From contig CACCRN010000003.1 in assembly GCA_902548405.1 (NCBI GenBank), forward strand, positions 99,534 through 163,533: a stretch of 64,000 nt of DNA, written 5' to 3'. This document shows positions 26,819 to 35,895 of this stretch, piece by piece. Below the pieces are notes generated by a model, which was not told the origin of the DNA, ran no database searches, and saw only the letters and a list, made by a program, of their open reading frames with translations. Numbering within the stretch: the first letter of the stretch is position 1; each line of letters starts with the position of its first letter. Source of the stretch: an uncultured Pelagibacteraceae bacterium (GTDB lineage: Bacteria; Pseudomonadota; Alphaproteobacteria; Pelagibacterales; Pelagibacteraceae). Position numbers and translations under genes: made by a program.

Positions 26819-27763
26819 ATGAAAAAAATAATGTCATTATTATCTGCTCTAGTTATTTCTGTAGTAAGTTTCTCAGGAATTTCTAACGCTGATAGCAAAA
26901 AGCCCATCGTAATCCCAACTCATAACTGGTCATCTCAAATTGTAATGGCTTACGTTATTGGTGGAATTTTTGAAAGCATGGGTAACAACGTAAAATATGT
27001 AAACGCTGACTCACAAGCAGTTTATGAATCAATCAGAATTGGAGACGTAACTATTTCTCACGAAGTATGGGAGTCTGCATTCGGTAAGTCATTTACTACT
27101 GCTCTAGATAAAGGTGGTTTACTTGACTGGGGTGATCATGAGGCAAGAACTCTTGAAGATATGGGTTACCCAAATTGGGTTGTTGAAAAAGGTTTATGTC
27201 CAGGTCTACCAGATTGGACAGCTTTAAAAAATCCAGACTGTGCTAAAAACTTTACAACACCTGACTCTCCTGATGGAAAAGGAAGAATGTTGGAAGGACC
27301 TCAAAGTTGGCATGGTGATTTAATTCCGCAAAGAGTTGAAGCTTTAGGTTTAGGTGATCTTTGGTGGGTTAAATTTGCTGGAGGTGCAGATGCACTTTGG
27401 GCTGAATTAGCAGCTGCTGAAAAAGAAGGAAGAGGAACTATAATCTTCAACTGGACACCAAACTTTACTGATGGTGCTGGTTTTACATTTATTGATTTCC
27501 CTCCATACACAGCAGGTTGCAGACCAGAAGATGGTGGTGATGGTAAATGTGGTTCTCCTGATGGATACTTGAAAAAAGCAGTTCATGAGGATTTCCCAAA
27601 AACTCACCCAGATGCAGCAGCAGCATTTAAAAAGATGTCATTCTCAACAAGTCACATTGGTGCGATGGCAGCTTTAGTTGATGTTGATAAAATGACTCAC
27701 GAAGATGCAGCTAAAAAATGGCTAGCTGACAACGAGTCAGTTTGGAAACCTTTTACTAAATAA
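26819..27763 (+). CDS. tmoX: Periplasmic binding protein for TMAO / quaternary amines (TmoX/ProX type)
   Basis: A 314-residue OpuAC/ProX-family solute-binding protein. The first 24 residues form a signal peptide ending SNA. The mature part is rich in tryptophans that could build an aromatic cage for a methylated ammonium group (THNWSSQIV, SHEVWESAF, GPQSWHGDL, NWTPNFTDG). It carries paired cysteines in GLCPGLPDW and TAGCRPEDGGDGKCG, likely disulfides. Divergent from tdm and followed by an ATPase and a permease, it fits the TMAO transporter TmoXVW, but glycine betaine or proline betaine are also possible. A strong terminator follows, so it can be made in excess over the membrane parts. Confidence 0.82.
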   Translation: MKKIMSLLSALVISVVSFSGISNADSKKPIVIPTHNWSSQIVMAYVIGGIFESMGNNVKYVNADSQAVYESIRIGDVTISHEVWESAFGKSFTTALDKGGLLDWGDHEARTLEDMGYPNWVVEKGLCPGLPDWTALKNPDCAKNFTTPDSPDGKGRMLEGPQSWHGDLIPQRVEALGLGDLWWVKFAGGADALWAELAAAEKEGRGTIIFNWTPNFTDGAGFTFIDFPPYTAGCRPEDGGDGKCGSPDGYLKKAVHEDFPKTHPDAAAAFKKMSFSTSHIGAMAALVDVDKMTHEDAAKKWLADNESVWKPFTK

Positions 27764-27782
27764 GGGTAAAAGTTAAAAAATT

Positions 27783-27820
27783 AAAATCTCCCCCAACTTG
27801 TTTGGGGGGGATTTTTTTTT
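27783..27820 (+). terminator. Intrinsic terminator after the binding-protein gene
   Basis: A G/C-rich hairpin (AAAATCTCCCCCAA pairing with TTTGGGGGGG-ATT, CTTG loop) followed by nine T's at 27812-27820. It lies 20 bases after the tmoX stop. It would separate the abundant binding-protein message from the downstream MORN, ATPase and permease genes, with the latter served by read-through or another promoter. Confidence 0.85.
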
Positions 27821-27845
27821 ATTCTAATTTGTGTAAAGTGATAAA

Positions 27846-28223
27846 ATGAAAAAATTTCTAATTTTCATATTTTTAATTTCTTTAATTAACTCATCTGCAT
27901 TTGCTCGAAGTACAGGATGTAAAGAAGGAAACTGTGAAAATGGTTTTGGTAAATGGATTTATACCGATAAGACAACTTATGAAGGTGAGTGGGTTGCAAC
28001 AAAAAAAGAAGGTCAAGGAGTTGAGACATGGCCAAACGGATATATTTACAAAGGTGAATTTAAAAATAGTCAATGGAGTGGAAAAGGAATTTTAACTTTT
28101 CCAGATGGATCTACTTATGACGGTGAATGGTCCAAAGGTTTTATGAATGGACAAGGAACATTTACTTGGGCAGATGGAAAACAAAAATCAGGCACTTGGG
28201 TAAATGGAAAGTTACAAGAGTAA
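27846..28223 (+). CDS. Exported MORN-repeat protein
   Basis: A 125-residue protein with a signal peptide (residues 1-20, ending SAFA) and about four MORN repeats spaced roughly 23 residues apart: TYEGEWVATKKEGQG, IYKGEFKNSQWSGKG, TYDGEWSKGFMNGQG and KSGTWVNGKL. MORN repeats form elongated beta sheets that bind lipids or partner proteins. It lies between the binding protein and the ATPase of the transporter and overlaps the next gene by one base. Its link with transport is only positional. Confidence 0.75.
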   Translation: MKKFLIFIFLISLINSSAFARSTGCKEGNCENGFGKWIYTDKTTYEGEWVATKKEGQGVETWPNGYIYKGEFKNSQWSGKGILTFPDGSTYDGEWSKGFMNGQGTFTWADGKQKSGTWVNGKLQE

Positions 28224-28774
28224 TGTCAAAAGAAAACAGTTTAAATAAAACTAAAGACAATTCAAACTCAACAAAGCAATTTATTGGTTTAGTTATTGTT
28301 ACAGCAATAGTGATAGCTTTTTTTGCTGTTTTAAATGGAATATTTGGAGGGGGAGACGAGCTTGTAGAAAAAATGAAATTGGAAGAACAAAGAATTGCTG
28401 AAGAAAGAAAACTAAGTGAATTAATATCTAAATTACCTTCAGGAATATTAGTATCCTTCGATGGAACTGACCACTATAGATTAACTGATGAGGTATATGA
28501 GCAAGTATGTAAAGCTACGAAATTAATTCCACAACGAGCAATTATGGGTGCTAATTTTTTAAATTTTAGAGCACACGAGATTTACACAATCAACGGAAAT
28601 AAAATTGATGAAACTTTTGTTAAATGGGATCAAGAAAAAGGTAAGTGTTATGCAGGTTTTACAGTAAGTGGAAACAATGTTGGGGTAGATGAAACCATTA
28701 CTGTTAGTGGAGAAGCTTTGAGTTTTTTAAGTACAGGTATTGATACTAGAGTTTACTATATTAAGAATTTTTAA
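28223..28774 (+). CDS. Single-pass membrane protein, hypothetical
   Basis: A 183-residue protein. I place the start at the ATG at 28223, which overlaps the MORN stop by one base (TAATG); the longer open frame upstream would overlap the MORN gene by 97 bases and reads like out-of-frame MORN sequence. It has one transmembrane segment (about residues 19-38), a charged coiled-coil-like helix (EKMKLEEQRIAEERKLSELI) and a periplasmic domain with two cysteines. I do not recognise the family. It may work with the MORN protein. Confidence 0.65.
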   Translation: MSKENSLNKTKDNSNSTKQFIGLVIVTAIVIAFFAVLNGIFGGGDELVEKMKLEEQRIAEERKLSELISKLPSGILVSFDGTDHYRLTDEVYEQVCKATKLIPQRAIMGANFLNFRAHEIYTINGNKIDETFVKWDQEKGKCYAGFTVSGNNVGVDETITVSGEALSFLSTGIDTRVYYIKNF

Positions 28775-28839
28775 TGATGAAAGGTTACAATAATTAACAT
28801 TTAAATTTTATTGAATTTCATATAACTTTGAAAAGATTT

Positions 28840-29871
28840 ATGTCTGAGACCGTTATTAAGTGTGAGTCAGTTTATAAAATTTTTGGTGAGAATGCCAAAA
28901 AAATGCTTGAAGAGTCCAACGGCAATGTAGACGCAAAGACATTTCAAGAAAACGGTTGCATAGTTGGAGTTAACAACGCTTCGTTTGAAGTTTCAAAAGG
29001 AGAAATGCTAGTAGTAATGGGTTTATCTGGGTCAGGTAAATCAACATTACTAAGATGTATTTCAAGATTAACAGATGCAACTGGAGGAAAAATTTTCATA
29101 GAAGGTCAAGATCTACTTCAATTAAACAATAAAGAATTAATTGAGCTTAGAAGAAATAAAATGGGAATGGTTTTCCAAAGTTTTGCCTTGTTGCCTCATA
29201 AAACAGTTGTAGAAAATATTGCTTTCCCACTTCAGATAAAGGGTATTAAGACTGAAGATAGTATTAGTAGAGCAATGGAAATGGTTAAACTAGTTGGACT
29301 TGATGGAAGAGAAAATTATTTTCCAAGAGAGCTTTCAGGAGGTCAACAACAAAGAGTCGGGATCGCTCGGTCTTTAGCAGTAGAACCTGATATTTGGTTT
29401 TTAGATGAACCGTTTTCAGCATTAGACCCACTAATAAGAAAAGAAATGCAAGACGAGTTTTTAAGATTGCAAGAAAAATTACAAAAAACAATTATGTTTA
29501 TTACCCATGATTTTGATGAAGCTTTAAAATTAGCGGATCGAATTGCAATCATGAAAGACGGTATTATAGAACAGTTAGATACACCTGCTAACATTGTTTT
29601 AAATCCAGCTACAGAATATGTAAGAAAATTTACCGAAGAAGTTCCAAGAGAAAAAGTTTTAGTCATTGAAGATGTAATGGATAGTTCAACTAAAGATAAT
29701 TTAGGAGATATAAAAGTTTCAAAAGATGACATTATCGAAAATGTTGCAGAAAAAATTCTTACCCAAGAAAAAATTGTAGGAGTTGTTGATTCTAATAACA
29801 ATATTATTGGTTCAATAAAACCTTCAAAAATTATTGATACAGTTTTTGGAGGAAGAAAAAATAGTAGTTAG
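28840..29871 (+). CDS. tmoV: ABC transporter ATPase, ProV/TmoV type
   Basis: A 343-residue ATPase. A TTG 12 bases upstream is also possible, but the ATG at 28840 gives the usual N-terminus. Walker A is GLSGSGKST, the ABC signature LSGGQQQRVGIARSL, Walker B IWFLDEPFSALDP, with a switch histidine in MFITHDFDEAL. The extra N-terminal part before Walker A and the partial CBS-like tail (NVAEKILTQEKIVGVVDSNN) are typical of betaine-type ProV proteins. It energises the double-length permease that follows three bases later. Confidence 0.88.
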   Translation: MSETVIKCESVYKIFGENAKKMLEESNGNVDAKTFQENGCIVGVNNASFEVSKGEMLVVMGLSGSGKSTLLRCISRLTDATGGKIFIEGQDLLQLNNKELIELRRNKMGMVFQSFALLPHKTVVENIAFPLQIKGIKTEDSISRAMEMVKLVGLDGRENYFPRELSGGQQQRVGIARSLAVEPDIWFLDEPFSALDPLIRKEMQDEFLRLQEKLQKTIMFITHDFDEALKLADRIAIMKDGIIEQLDTPANIVLNPATEYVRKFTEEVPREKVLVIEDVMDSSTKDNLGDIKVSKDDIIENVAEKILTQEKIVGVVDSNNNIIGSIKPSKIIDTVFGGRKNSS

Positions 29872-29874
29872 ACC

Positions 29875-32028
29875 ATGGAATATTTAAAAAAATACCCAAA
29901 GCTGTTTCAATGGATATTTTTGCTGGTTGTATTTTTTGCTCTATGTTTTGCAATAGATGTTCCTGAAACTTATAAATTTATAAGAGGCCAAGCAGAATTT
30001 GTAAAAGATCCTAACCAAAGTGTTTATTTTTTTCTAGGTAAAGAAGTTCGATATTATGCTTTCGATGTGTTTTGGAGATTACCACCTTTACTTGGATGGT
30101 TGCCTATTTGGATAAACGACACGTTATTTTTCTTGATGAATGAGTGGATGCCGATGGAGTTTTGGAATGAAGATACTCAAGAGTTTAAAACAAGACCGCT
30201 GTTATTAGAGATAAGTAGAAATTTAACCTCTTTTATGACGTTTTTAATTGAATTGATTAGAGAAATTTTACTTGGAGGGTTAGAAACCATAGTTGCGTTC
30301 ACTAGCTGGGATTTTATTGATGCTTATCCTTGGTTAGAATTACCAGGCTTACCTTGGACTATCGTTGCAGCTGGTGCAACAATACTTGCATATAAATTAA
30401 GTGGTATAGGACTTGCTTTATTTGCAGGTTTAACAATGGTCTATATTTCAATCTTTGGTCAGTGGAAACCTTCAATGCAAACACTTTCTTTTATATTAGT
30501 GGCTGTTCCTCTGTCATTTGCATTCGGTATCAGTTTAGGTATTGCTGCTTACAAAAGCAAAAGAGTAGAAAATGTTTTGTATCCAATTCTTTTAGTGATG
30601 CAAACCATGCCTCAATATGCAGTATTAGTTCCTGCGCTTGTGTTATTTGGTGTTGGTGATCATGCAGCTGTAATAATTACAATGGTAGTAGCAGTTCCTC
30701 CAATGATTTTATTAACCATTCTTGGACTACGAGCAGTTCCTCCAGAAGTCATTGAAGCAGGAAGAATGAGTGGTTGCACAAACTGGCAGTTAATGACCAA
30801 AGTTCTTATCCCAACCGCAAGAAGAGATATTTTAATTGGTGTTAACCAAGTTATTATGGTTTGTTTTTCTATGGCGGTAATCTCTGCATTTATTGGCGCT
30901 AAAGGATTAGGATTTAATCTATTACTTGCTTTAAACCAACTTAACATCGGGTTAGCTCTTGAAGCAGGTTTATGTATTAGTTTGATTGCAATTCTATTAG
31001 ATAAAATGTCATTAGCATGGGCAAATCAACAACAAGATTATTTCGGTAATCTTACTTTTTTCCAAAGAAATAAAAATATTATATTTTTTGGTGGATCAGT
31101 AGTTGTTGGAGCTATTCTTGCTTATATCGGAACATTTATTTTTAAAGATACATTTAATTATTTATTTGAAGTTCCACATAACAAAGGATTTTCAACAGCT
31201 GATTTTTGGAACAAAGGTGTAGATTGGATTTTTGATACATTTTTTGTTTATATAAAAGCATTTAATACATGGTTAATTACAGAAGTGCTTCAACCAATGA
31301 GAGCTCTGTATCTAAGAATGCCAGCTGTTGCTACTTTAGTGTTAGCTGTAGGTGCTGGTTATTTAATTGGAGGAATTAGATCAGCGTTAGTTGTTGCCGC
31401 TTTAACTTTATTTATAGCATTAAGTCCATGGTGGGATAGAGCATTGGTTACATTGTACATGGCAACTTTTGGAGTAGTTGTTTCTTGTTTAATAGGCTTT
31501 ACGGTTGGAACTTTATGTTTTCAAAACAAAAAGTCTGCAGCATTTATGCTAGGGGTTTGTGATATTTTTCAAACATTCCCATCGTTTGTATACTTAATTC
31601 CAGTAATGATGCTATTTGGAATTACAGATACTTCAGTTTTAATTGCAGTAATTGTTTACGCAACAATTCCAGCAACCAGATATACTATTGAAGGGTTAAG
31701 AAGTGTACCTGCTGGTTTGCATGAGGCAGCAACTATGTCTGGTGTTAATAAATTTCAAAGATTAACTAAGATTGAATTTCCATTAGCTTTCCCACATATG
31801 ATGCTTGGAATAAATCAAACAATCGTATTTGCTTTATTTATGGTCATTATTGGAGCCTTTATTGGAACAGAAGATCTAGGCCAGTACATTTTAAAGGCAT
31901 TGTCAGATAAAAATGGAGCTGGAATAGGATTAACTCTAGGTATCTGTGTTGCTTTCATAGGATTGATTTTTGATAATTTAATCAGAACTTGGGTTGAGAA
32001 AAGAAAAAAACACTTAGGCATAGCTTAG
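29875..32028 (+). CDS. tmoW: Double-length ABC transporter permease, ProW/TmoW type
   Basis: A 717-residue inner-membrane protein containing two BPD_transp_1 permease domains in tandem. The ATPase-contact EAA loops are clear in both: EAGRMSGCTNWQLMTKVLIP (about residues 299-318) and EAATMSGVNKFQRLTKIEFP (about residues 618-637). Each half carries its own set of membrane segments, so one polypeptide can replace the usual homodimer of ProW. Gene order with the binding protein and ATPase supports a complete betaine/TMAO importer. Confidence 0.87.
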   Translation: MEYLKKYPKLFQWIFLLVVFFALCFAIDVPETYKFIRGQAEFVKDPNQSVYFFLGKEVRYYAFDVFWRLPPLLGWLPIWINDTLFFLMNEWMPMEFWNEDTQEFKTRPLLLEISRNLTSFMTFLIELIREILLGGLETIVAFTSWDFIDAYPWLELPGLPWTIVAAGATILAYKLSGIGLALFAGLTMVYISIFGQWKPSMQTLSFILVAVPLSFAFGISLGIAAYKSKRVENVLYPILLVMQTMPQYAVLVPALVLFGVGDHAAVIITMVVAVPPMILLTILGLRAVPPEVIEAGRMSGCTNWQLMTKVLIPTARRDILIGVNQVIMVCFSMAVISAFIGAKGLGFNLLLALNQLNIGLALEAGLCISLIAILLDKMSLAWANQQQDYFGNLTFFQRNKNIIFFGGSVVVGAILAYIGTFIFKDTFNYLFEVPHNKGFSTADFWNKGVDWIFDTFFVYIKAFNTWLITEVLQPMRALYLRMPAVATLVLAVGAGYLIGGIRSALVVAALTLFIALSPWWDRALVTLYMATFGVVVSCLIGFTVGTLCFQNKKSAAFMLGVCDIFQTFPSFVYLIPVMMLFGITDTSVLIAVIVYATIPATRYTIEGLRSVPAGLHEAATMSGVNKFQRLTKIEFPLAFPHMMLGINQTIVFALFMVIIGAFIGTEDLGQYILKALSDKNGAGIGLTLGICVAFIGLIFDNLIRTWVEKRKKHLGIA

Positions 32029-32032
32029 TCCA

Positions 32033-33511
32033 TTGAAAAAATTTATTATTTCTATTGATCAAGGAACAACATCTTCAAGAGTAATTTTATTTGACACAAA
32101 AGGTAATATTGTTTTTGTTTCACAATATGAGTTTAAACAATATTTTCCAAAAAATGGTTGGGTAGAACATAATCCAAATGAGATCTGGTCCACAACACTT
32201 AAAGCTTTAAAACAAGTAATAAATAAAGCCAAAAAATTAAAAGGTCACATACTTACAATTGGAATTACAAATCAAAGGGAAACAACAATTTTATGGAATA
32301 AAAAAACAGGAAAGCCAATTTATAATGCAATTGTATGGCAAGATAGAAGAACCCAAGATTACTGTAAATTGCTTAAGAAAAAAAATTATGAAAATCTATT
32401 TAGAAATAAAACTGGATTATTTATAGATCCATATTTTTCAGCAACAAAAATTAAATGGATTTTAGATAATGTTAAAATTTCCAAAAAACTTCTTAGTTCA
32501 AATGATTTATTGTTTGGGACTGTAGATACATTTTTAATTTGGAAATTAACAAAAGGTAAGCAGCATTTAACTGAAGCATCTAATGCAAGTAGAACAATGC
32601 TATATAATATTAATAACAATAAATGGGACAAAGAAATTTTAAAAAAACTAAATATCCCACAAAAGATTTTACCAGAAGTCAAAAACTCAGCAGATAATTT
32701 TGGAAAAACAGACAAAAAAATTACAGGAGCTAAAATTTCAATTTCAGCAGTACTTGGTGATCAGCAGGCTGCAGCATTTGGACAAACTTGTTTTGAAAAA
32801 GGATCTATAAAAAGTACATATGGTACTGGCGCGTTTGTTATTATGAATACCGGTCTAAAAAAAATTAATTCGAAAAACAAATTACTGACTACTATTTGCT
32901 ATCGATTAAATAATAAAAATACATACGCCTTAGAAGGTTCAATTTTTATAGCTGGCGCAGGAGTACAATGGCTAAGAGATAAAGTAAAATTAATTAATAA
33001 AGCACCTGAAACTGAAAAAATTTCAAAATCATCTAAAATTAACGATGGTGTTTTTGTTGTACCAGCTTTTAGCGGAATGGGAGCGCCTTATTGGAGACCA
33101 GATGCAAGAGGGGTAATTACAGGACTAACAAGAGATAGTGATTGGAAAAGTATAGTTAGAGCAACAGTAGAATCTGTTGGTTATCAAAGTTTTGATTTGT
33201 TTGATTCAATGAATAAGGATGGCTTGAAACCAAGAATAGTTAAAGTAGATGGTGGAATGGTTGCAAATAATTGGTTCACACAATTTTTAGCTGATGTTAT
33301 TAATTTAAAAGTAGTTAGACCAAAAATATTAGAAACAACTGCTTTGGGTGTAGCTTTATTAGCTGGACTTCAAATAGGAGAATATAAATCTTTAAATCAA
33401 ATCAAAAATATGTGGAAAAAAGATCGTGTTTTCTCACCAAATATTAAAAAAACATTAAGGAACAAACTTTTAGCGGGATGGAAACTAGCAATTAAAAAAA
33501 CTTTAGCGTAA
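32033..33511 (+). CDS. glpK: Glycerol kinase
   Basis: A 492-residue FGGY-family kinase beginning with a TTG codon, chosen because the family N-terminus ISIDQGTTSSR begins just after it. Other landmarks are TIGITNQRETTILWNKKTGKP, LFGTVDTFLIWKLT, LGDQQAAAFGQ, STYGTGAF and VDGGMVANNWFTQFLAD. It phosphorylates glycerol to sn-glycerol 3-phosphate. It begins four bases after the permease and precedes gpsA by eight bases. No glycerol facilitator (GlpF) or GlpD is seen in the window. Confidence 0.92.
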   Translation: MKKFIISIDQGTTSSRVILFDTKGNIVFVSQYEFKQYFPKNGWVEHNPNEIWSTTLKALKQVINKAKKLKGHILTIGITNQRETTILWNKKTGKPIYNAIVWQDRRTQDYCKLLKKKNYENLFRNKTGLFIDPYFSATKIKWILDNVKISKKLLSSNDLLFGTVDTFLIWKLTKGKQHLTEASNASRTMLYNINNNKWDKEILKKLNIPQKILPEVKNSADNFGKTDKKITGAKISISAVLGDQQAAAFGQTCFEKGSIKSTYGTGAFVIMNTGLKKINSKNKLLTTICYRLNNKNTYALEGSIFIAGAGVQWLRDKVKLINKAPETEKISKSSKINDGVFVVPAFSGMGAPYWRPDARGVITGLTRDSDWKSIVRATVESVGYQSFDLFDSMNKDGLKPRIVKVDGGMVANNWFTQFLADVINLKVVRPKILETTALGVALLAGLQIGEYKSLNQIKNMWKKDRVFSPNIKKTLRNKLLAGWKLAIKKTLA

Positions 33512-33519
33512 CTAGTTCT

Positions 33520-34482
33520 ATGAAAAAAATTTTAATAATTGGAGCCGGAGCAATGGGTGCTGCATTCACTTTTCCCCTCGCAGATAATAATCATAAAGTA
33601 ACTTTAACCGAGCCTTACAGTAAAGATCTATTAAATAAATTAATAACAAAAAATAAATTTCATCCAGCATTAAAACTTAAATTATCTAATAGAATTTCTA
33701 TAAAAAAATTTTCATCAGAATTACTTAATAAAAAATGGGACCTAGTTGTTGTTGCTGTAAGTTCTATTGGAATTGAAATGGTTAGAGAAAATTTAAAAAA
33801 AATAAAAAGAAAAGTTTCTATTCTCGTTTTGACCAAAGGTCTTAAATATGATCGAAATAATAAAAAAATTATTACTATGTCAGAGCAATTAAACAAAGGA
33901 AATCAAAATTTAAATATTTCAGTATTAAAAGGACCTTGTTTGGCAAAAGAGTTAGCAAAAAAAATTAAAAGTTACACTGTGATAGCAAATAAGAATATTA
34001 ATATTGCAAAAAATATAGGAAAATTAATCTCAACTAAATATTATAAAACAGAATATTCAAGTGATATGAAAGGTGTTGAATTTTCATCTGCAATTAAAAA
34101 CATATATTCAATGATTATTGGATCAGGCGAAGGTGAAAATACTGCTTCAGCTTTATTTAGAAAATCATTAGATGAAATGGAATATTTAATAAAATATTTT
34201 AAAGGTAAAAAAGAAACAGTTCATGGGTTAGCTGGAGTTGGTGACTTATATGTTAGTGCAGTTGGAGGAAGAAACAGTAAAATGGGTGAATATTTAGGAA
34301 AAGGCTATACTTTTAAAGTTGCAAAAAATAAGTTTATGAAAAATGATACAGTAGAGGGCGCAGATCTAGCTAAAGAGATTGCACCCTACATATTGAAAAA
34401 AATTAATAAAAATAAAATACCACTTATGTATGCACTATTAAGTGCAATCACAAAAAATACAAAATTAAAAGTTAACTATTAA
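33520..34482 (+). CDS. gpsA: NAD(P)-dependent glycerol-3-phosphate dehydrogenase
   Basis: A 320-residue GpsA-type enzyme. The N-terminal dinucleotide fold is KKILIIGAGAMGAAFTFPLA. LVLTKGLKY, SVLKGPCLAKELAKK and the catalytic lysine region SSDMKGVEFSSAIKNIYSMIIG follow the family pattern, as does HGLAGVGDLYVSAVGGRNSK. It interconverts dihydroxyacetone phosphate and glycerol 3-phosphate. Next to glycerol kinase it could serve phospholipid synthesis or work in reverse for glycerol use. Its stop abuts the convergent tmm gene with no spacer. Confidence 0.9.
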   Translation: MKKILIIGAGAMGAAFTFPLADNNHKVTLTEPYSKDLLNKLITKNKFHPALKLKLSNRISIKKFSSELLNKKWDLVVVAVSSIGIEMVRENLKKIKRKVSILVLTKGLKYDRNNKKIITMSEQLNKGNQNLNISVLKGPCLAKELAKKIKSYTVIANKNINIAKNIGKLISTKYYKTEYSSDMKGVEFSSAIKNIYSMIIGSGEGENTASALFRKSLDEMEYLIKYFKGKKETVHGLAGVGDLYVSAVGGRNSKMGEYLGKGYTFKVAKNKFMKNDTVEGADLAKEIAPYILKKINKNKIPLMYALLSAITKNTKLKVNY

Positions 34483-35814
34483 TTATTTATTTAAAAAAGT
34501 CTTCATCGAGTCGTCCATTGCAGTTTCCCATGGAGTATGGTGTATAGGTGCAACAGAACCTGTGACAGGTGATGAAAACGATTTATTTCTGTAAGTTAAA
34601 ATATCTTCTACTTTATGATGTTCCCATTCTTTGAAATGTTTTCTAATTAATTCAAAATCTATTTTTGGATAATCAGACATATCATGAAGTTCTTTTGTGT
34701 ACTCAGTTTGAAAATCAATCATTTGATCTGGGTTTTCTAATTTTTCCTCCATCGCAACCCATTTATCTATATCTTTATTGATTTCATCAGCACTTGGCAT
34801 TTTAATTTTTCCCATAATTACATCTCTTGCAAACCAAGCTTGGCAATCAAACATATTAAAAGTATGGAATTGGTCTTGCATACCAAGATATAAAAGTTTG
34901 TGATTATCTTGCCAAACAACTCCTTTATACAATTTTGGAGGATATAATCTGTTATGTGTTTTTAACTTTATGCTTTCATCTAAAAATGGAAAGTGATGCA
35001 AGTATCCTGTGCACAAGATTATTGCATCTGCATCTTGTTCAGTACCATCTTTAAAAATTGCTTTTTTTCCTTCCAATCTATCAAGATAATGAACTTCTTT
35101 CATACCTTTAGGCCACTTAAATCCCATAGGTGCATTTCGATATCCAATAGTTACACTTTTAGCTCCATATTTATTGCACTGTAGAGCAACATCCTCAGCT
35201 GAATAACTGCTTCCTAAAACTATCACATCTTTTCCTCTAAATTCCTCGGCATCTCTAAAATCATGTGAGTGCATTATTCTTCCTGGAAAAGAATTCATTC
35301 CTTTATATTCAGGAATAAAAGGAACTGAGAAATGACCAGTTGATACAACTAAATAATCAAATGTATCTTTTAAAATTTCGTCTTTAACTTTGTCTTGATA
35401 GGTTATTTCAAATTTTTCATTGCTGAAAGTTACATTTGTAACTCTTGTGTTTAGTTTTATTTTATTTTTAATTTTGCCTTTGCTTACTCTCCCAAGAATA
35501 TAATCTTGTAAAACTTCTCTTGGTGGAAAAGAAGGAATTGGTTGTCCAAAATGTTCATCAAAAGAATAATCTGCAAACTCTAAACATTCTTTAGGGCCAT
35601 TTGACCACAGATATCTATACATACTATTATGAACTGGGTCTCCATATTGGTCACTACCTGTTCTCCAATTATAATTCCACAAACCTCCCCAATCTTCCTG
35701 TTTTTCAAAACAAACTATTTCGGGAATTTTTTCACCTTTATTTTCTAAGTGTTCGAATGCTCTTAACATTGATAGACCGCAAGGTCCTGCTCCAATAATT
35801 GCAATTTTGCTCAT
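34483..35814 (-). CDS. tmm: Trimethylamine monooxygenase (bacterial FMO)
   Basis: A 443-residue flavin-containing monooxygenase. The FAD motif is GAGPCG (8-13), the FMO fingerprint FPGRIMHSHDF is at 176-186, and the NADPH motif GSSYSAED is at 201-208. The length and segments such as GGLWNYNWRTGSDQYGDPVH match Tmm of SAR11 and roseobacters as I recall it. Tmm oxidises trimethylamine to TMAO with NADPH and O2 and can also oxidise dimethyl sulfide. It has a good ribosome site (GGAGAA) and faces the TMAO uptake and demethylation genes. Confidence 0.9.
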   Translation of the reverse strand: MSKIAIIGAGPCGLSMLRAFEHLENKGEKIPEIVCFEKQEDWGGLWNYNWRTGSDQYGDPVHNSMYRYLWSNGPKECLEFADYSFDEHFGQPIPSFPPREVLQDYILGRVSKGKIKNKIKLNTRVTNVTFSNEKFEITYQDKVKDEILKDTFDYLVVSTGHFSVPFIPEYKGMNSFPGRIMHSHDFRDAEEFRGKDVIVLGSSYSAEDVALQCNKYGAKSVTIGYRNAPMGFKWPKGMKEVHYLDRLEGKKAIFKDGTEQDADAIILCTGYLHHFPFLDESIKLKTHNRLYPPKLYKGVVWQDNHKLLYLGMQDQFHTFNMFDCQAWFARDVIMGKIKMPSADEINKDIDKWVAMEEKLENPDQMIDFQTEYTKELHDMSDYPKIDFELIRKHFKEWEHHKVEDILTYRNKSFSSPVTGSVAPIHHTPWETAMDDSMKTFLNK

Positions 35815-35895
35815 TGTGTTTTCTCCAGTTTAAAAATATGCTTTTTAAATATAAACAAATTAAAAATAAAATTACAATATAAATATTAACTTAAG

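Noticed and set aside
27407..27607. Cysteine-rich open frame opposite the binding-protein gene
   Set aside because: It lies wholly inside a well-supported coding gene and has no ribosome site or family resemblance; the open antisense frame is a by-product of codon use.
28127..28222. Longer start for the 183-residue membrane protein
   Set aside because: The extra residues are the MORN-repeat region read in another frame; the TAATG overlap start at 28223 is far better placed.
29343..29801. 152-codon antisense open frame in the ATPase gene
   Set aside because: Long but entirely antisense to conserved ABC ATPase motifs; serine/isoleucine-rich noise typical of reverse-read AT-rich genes.
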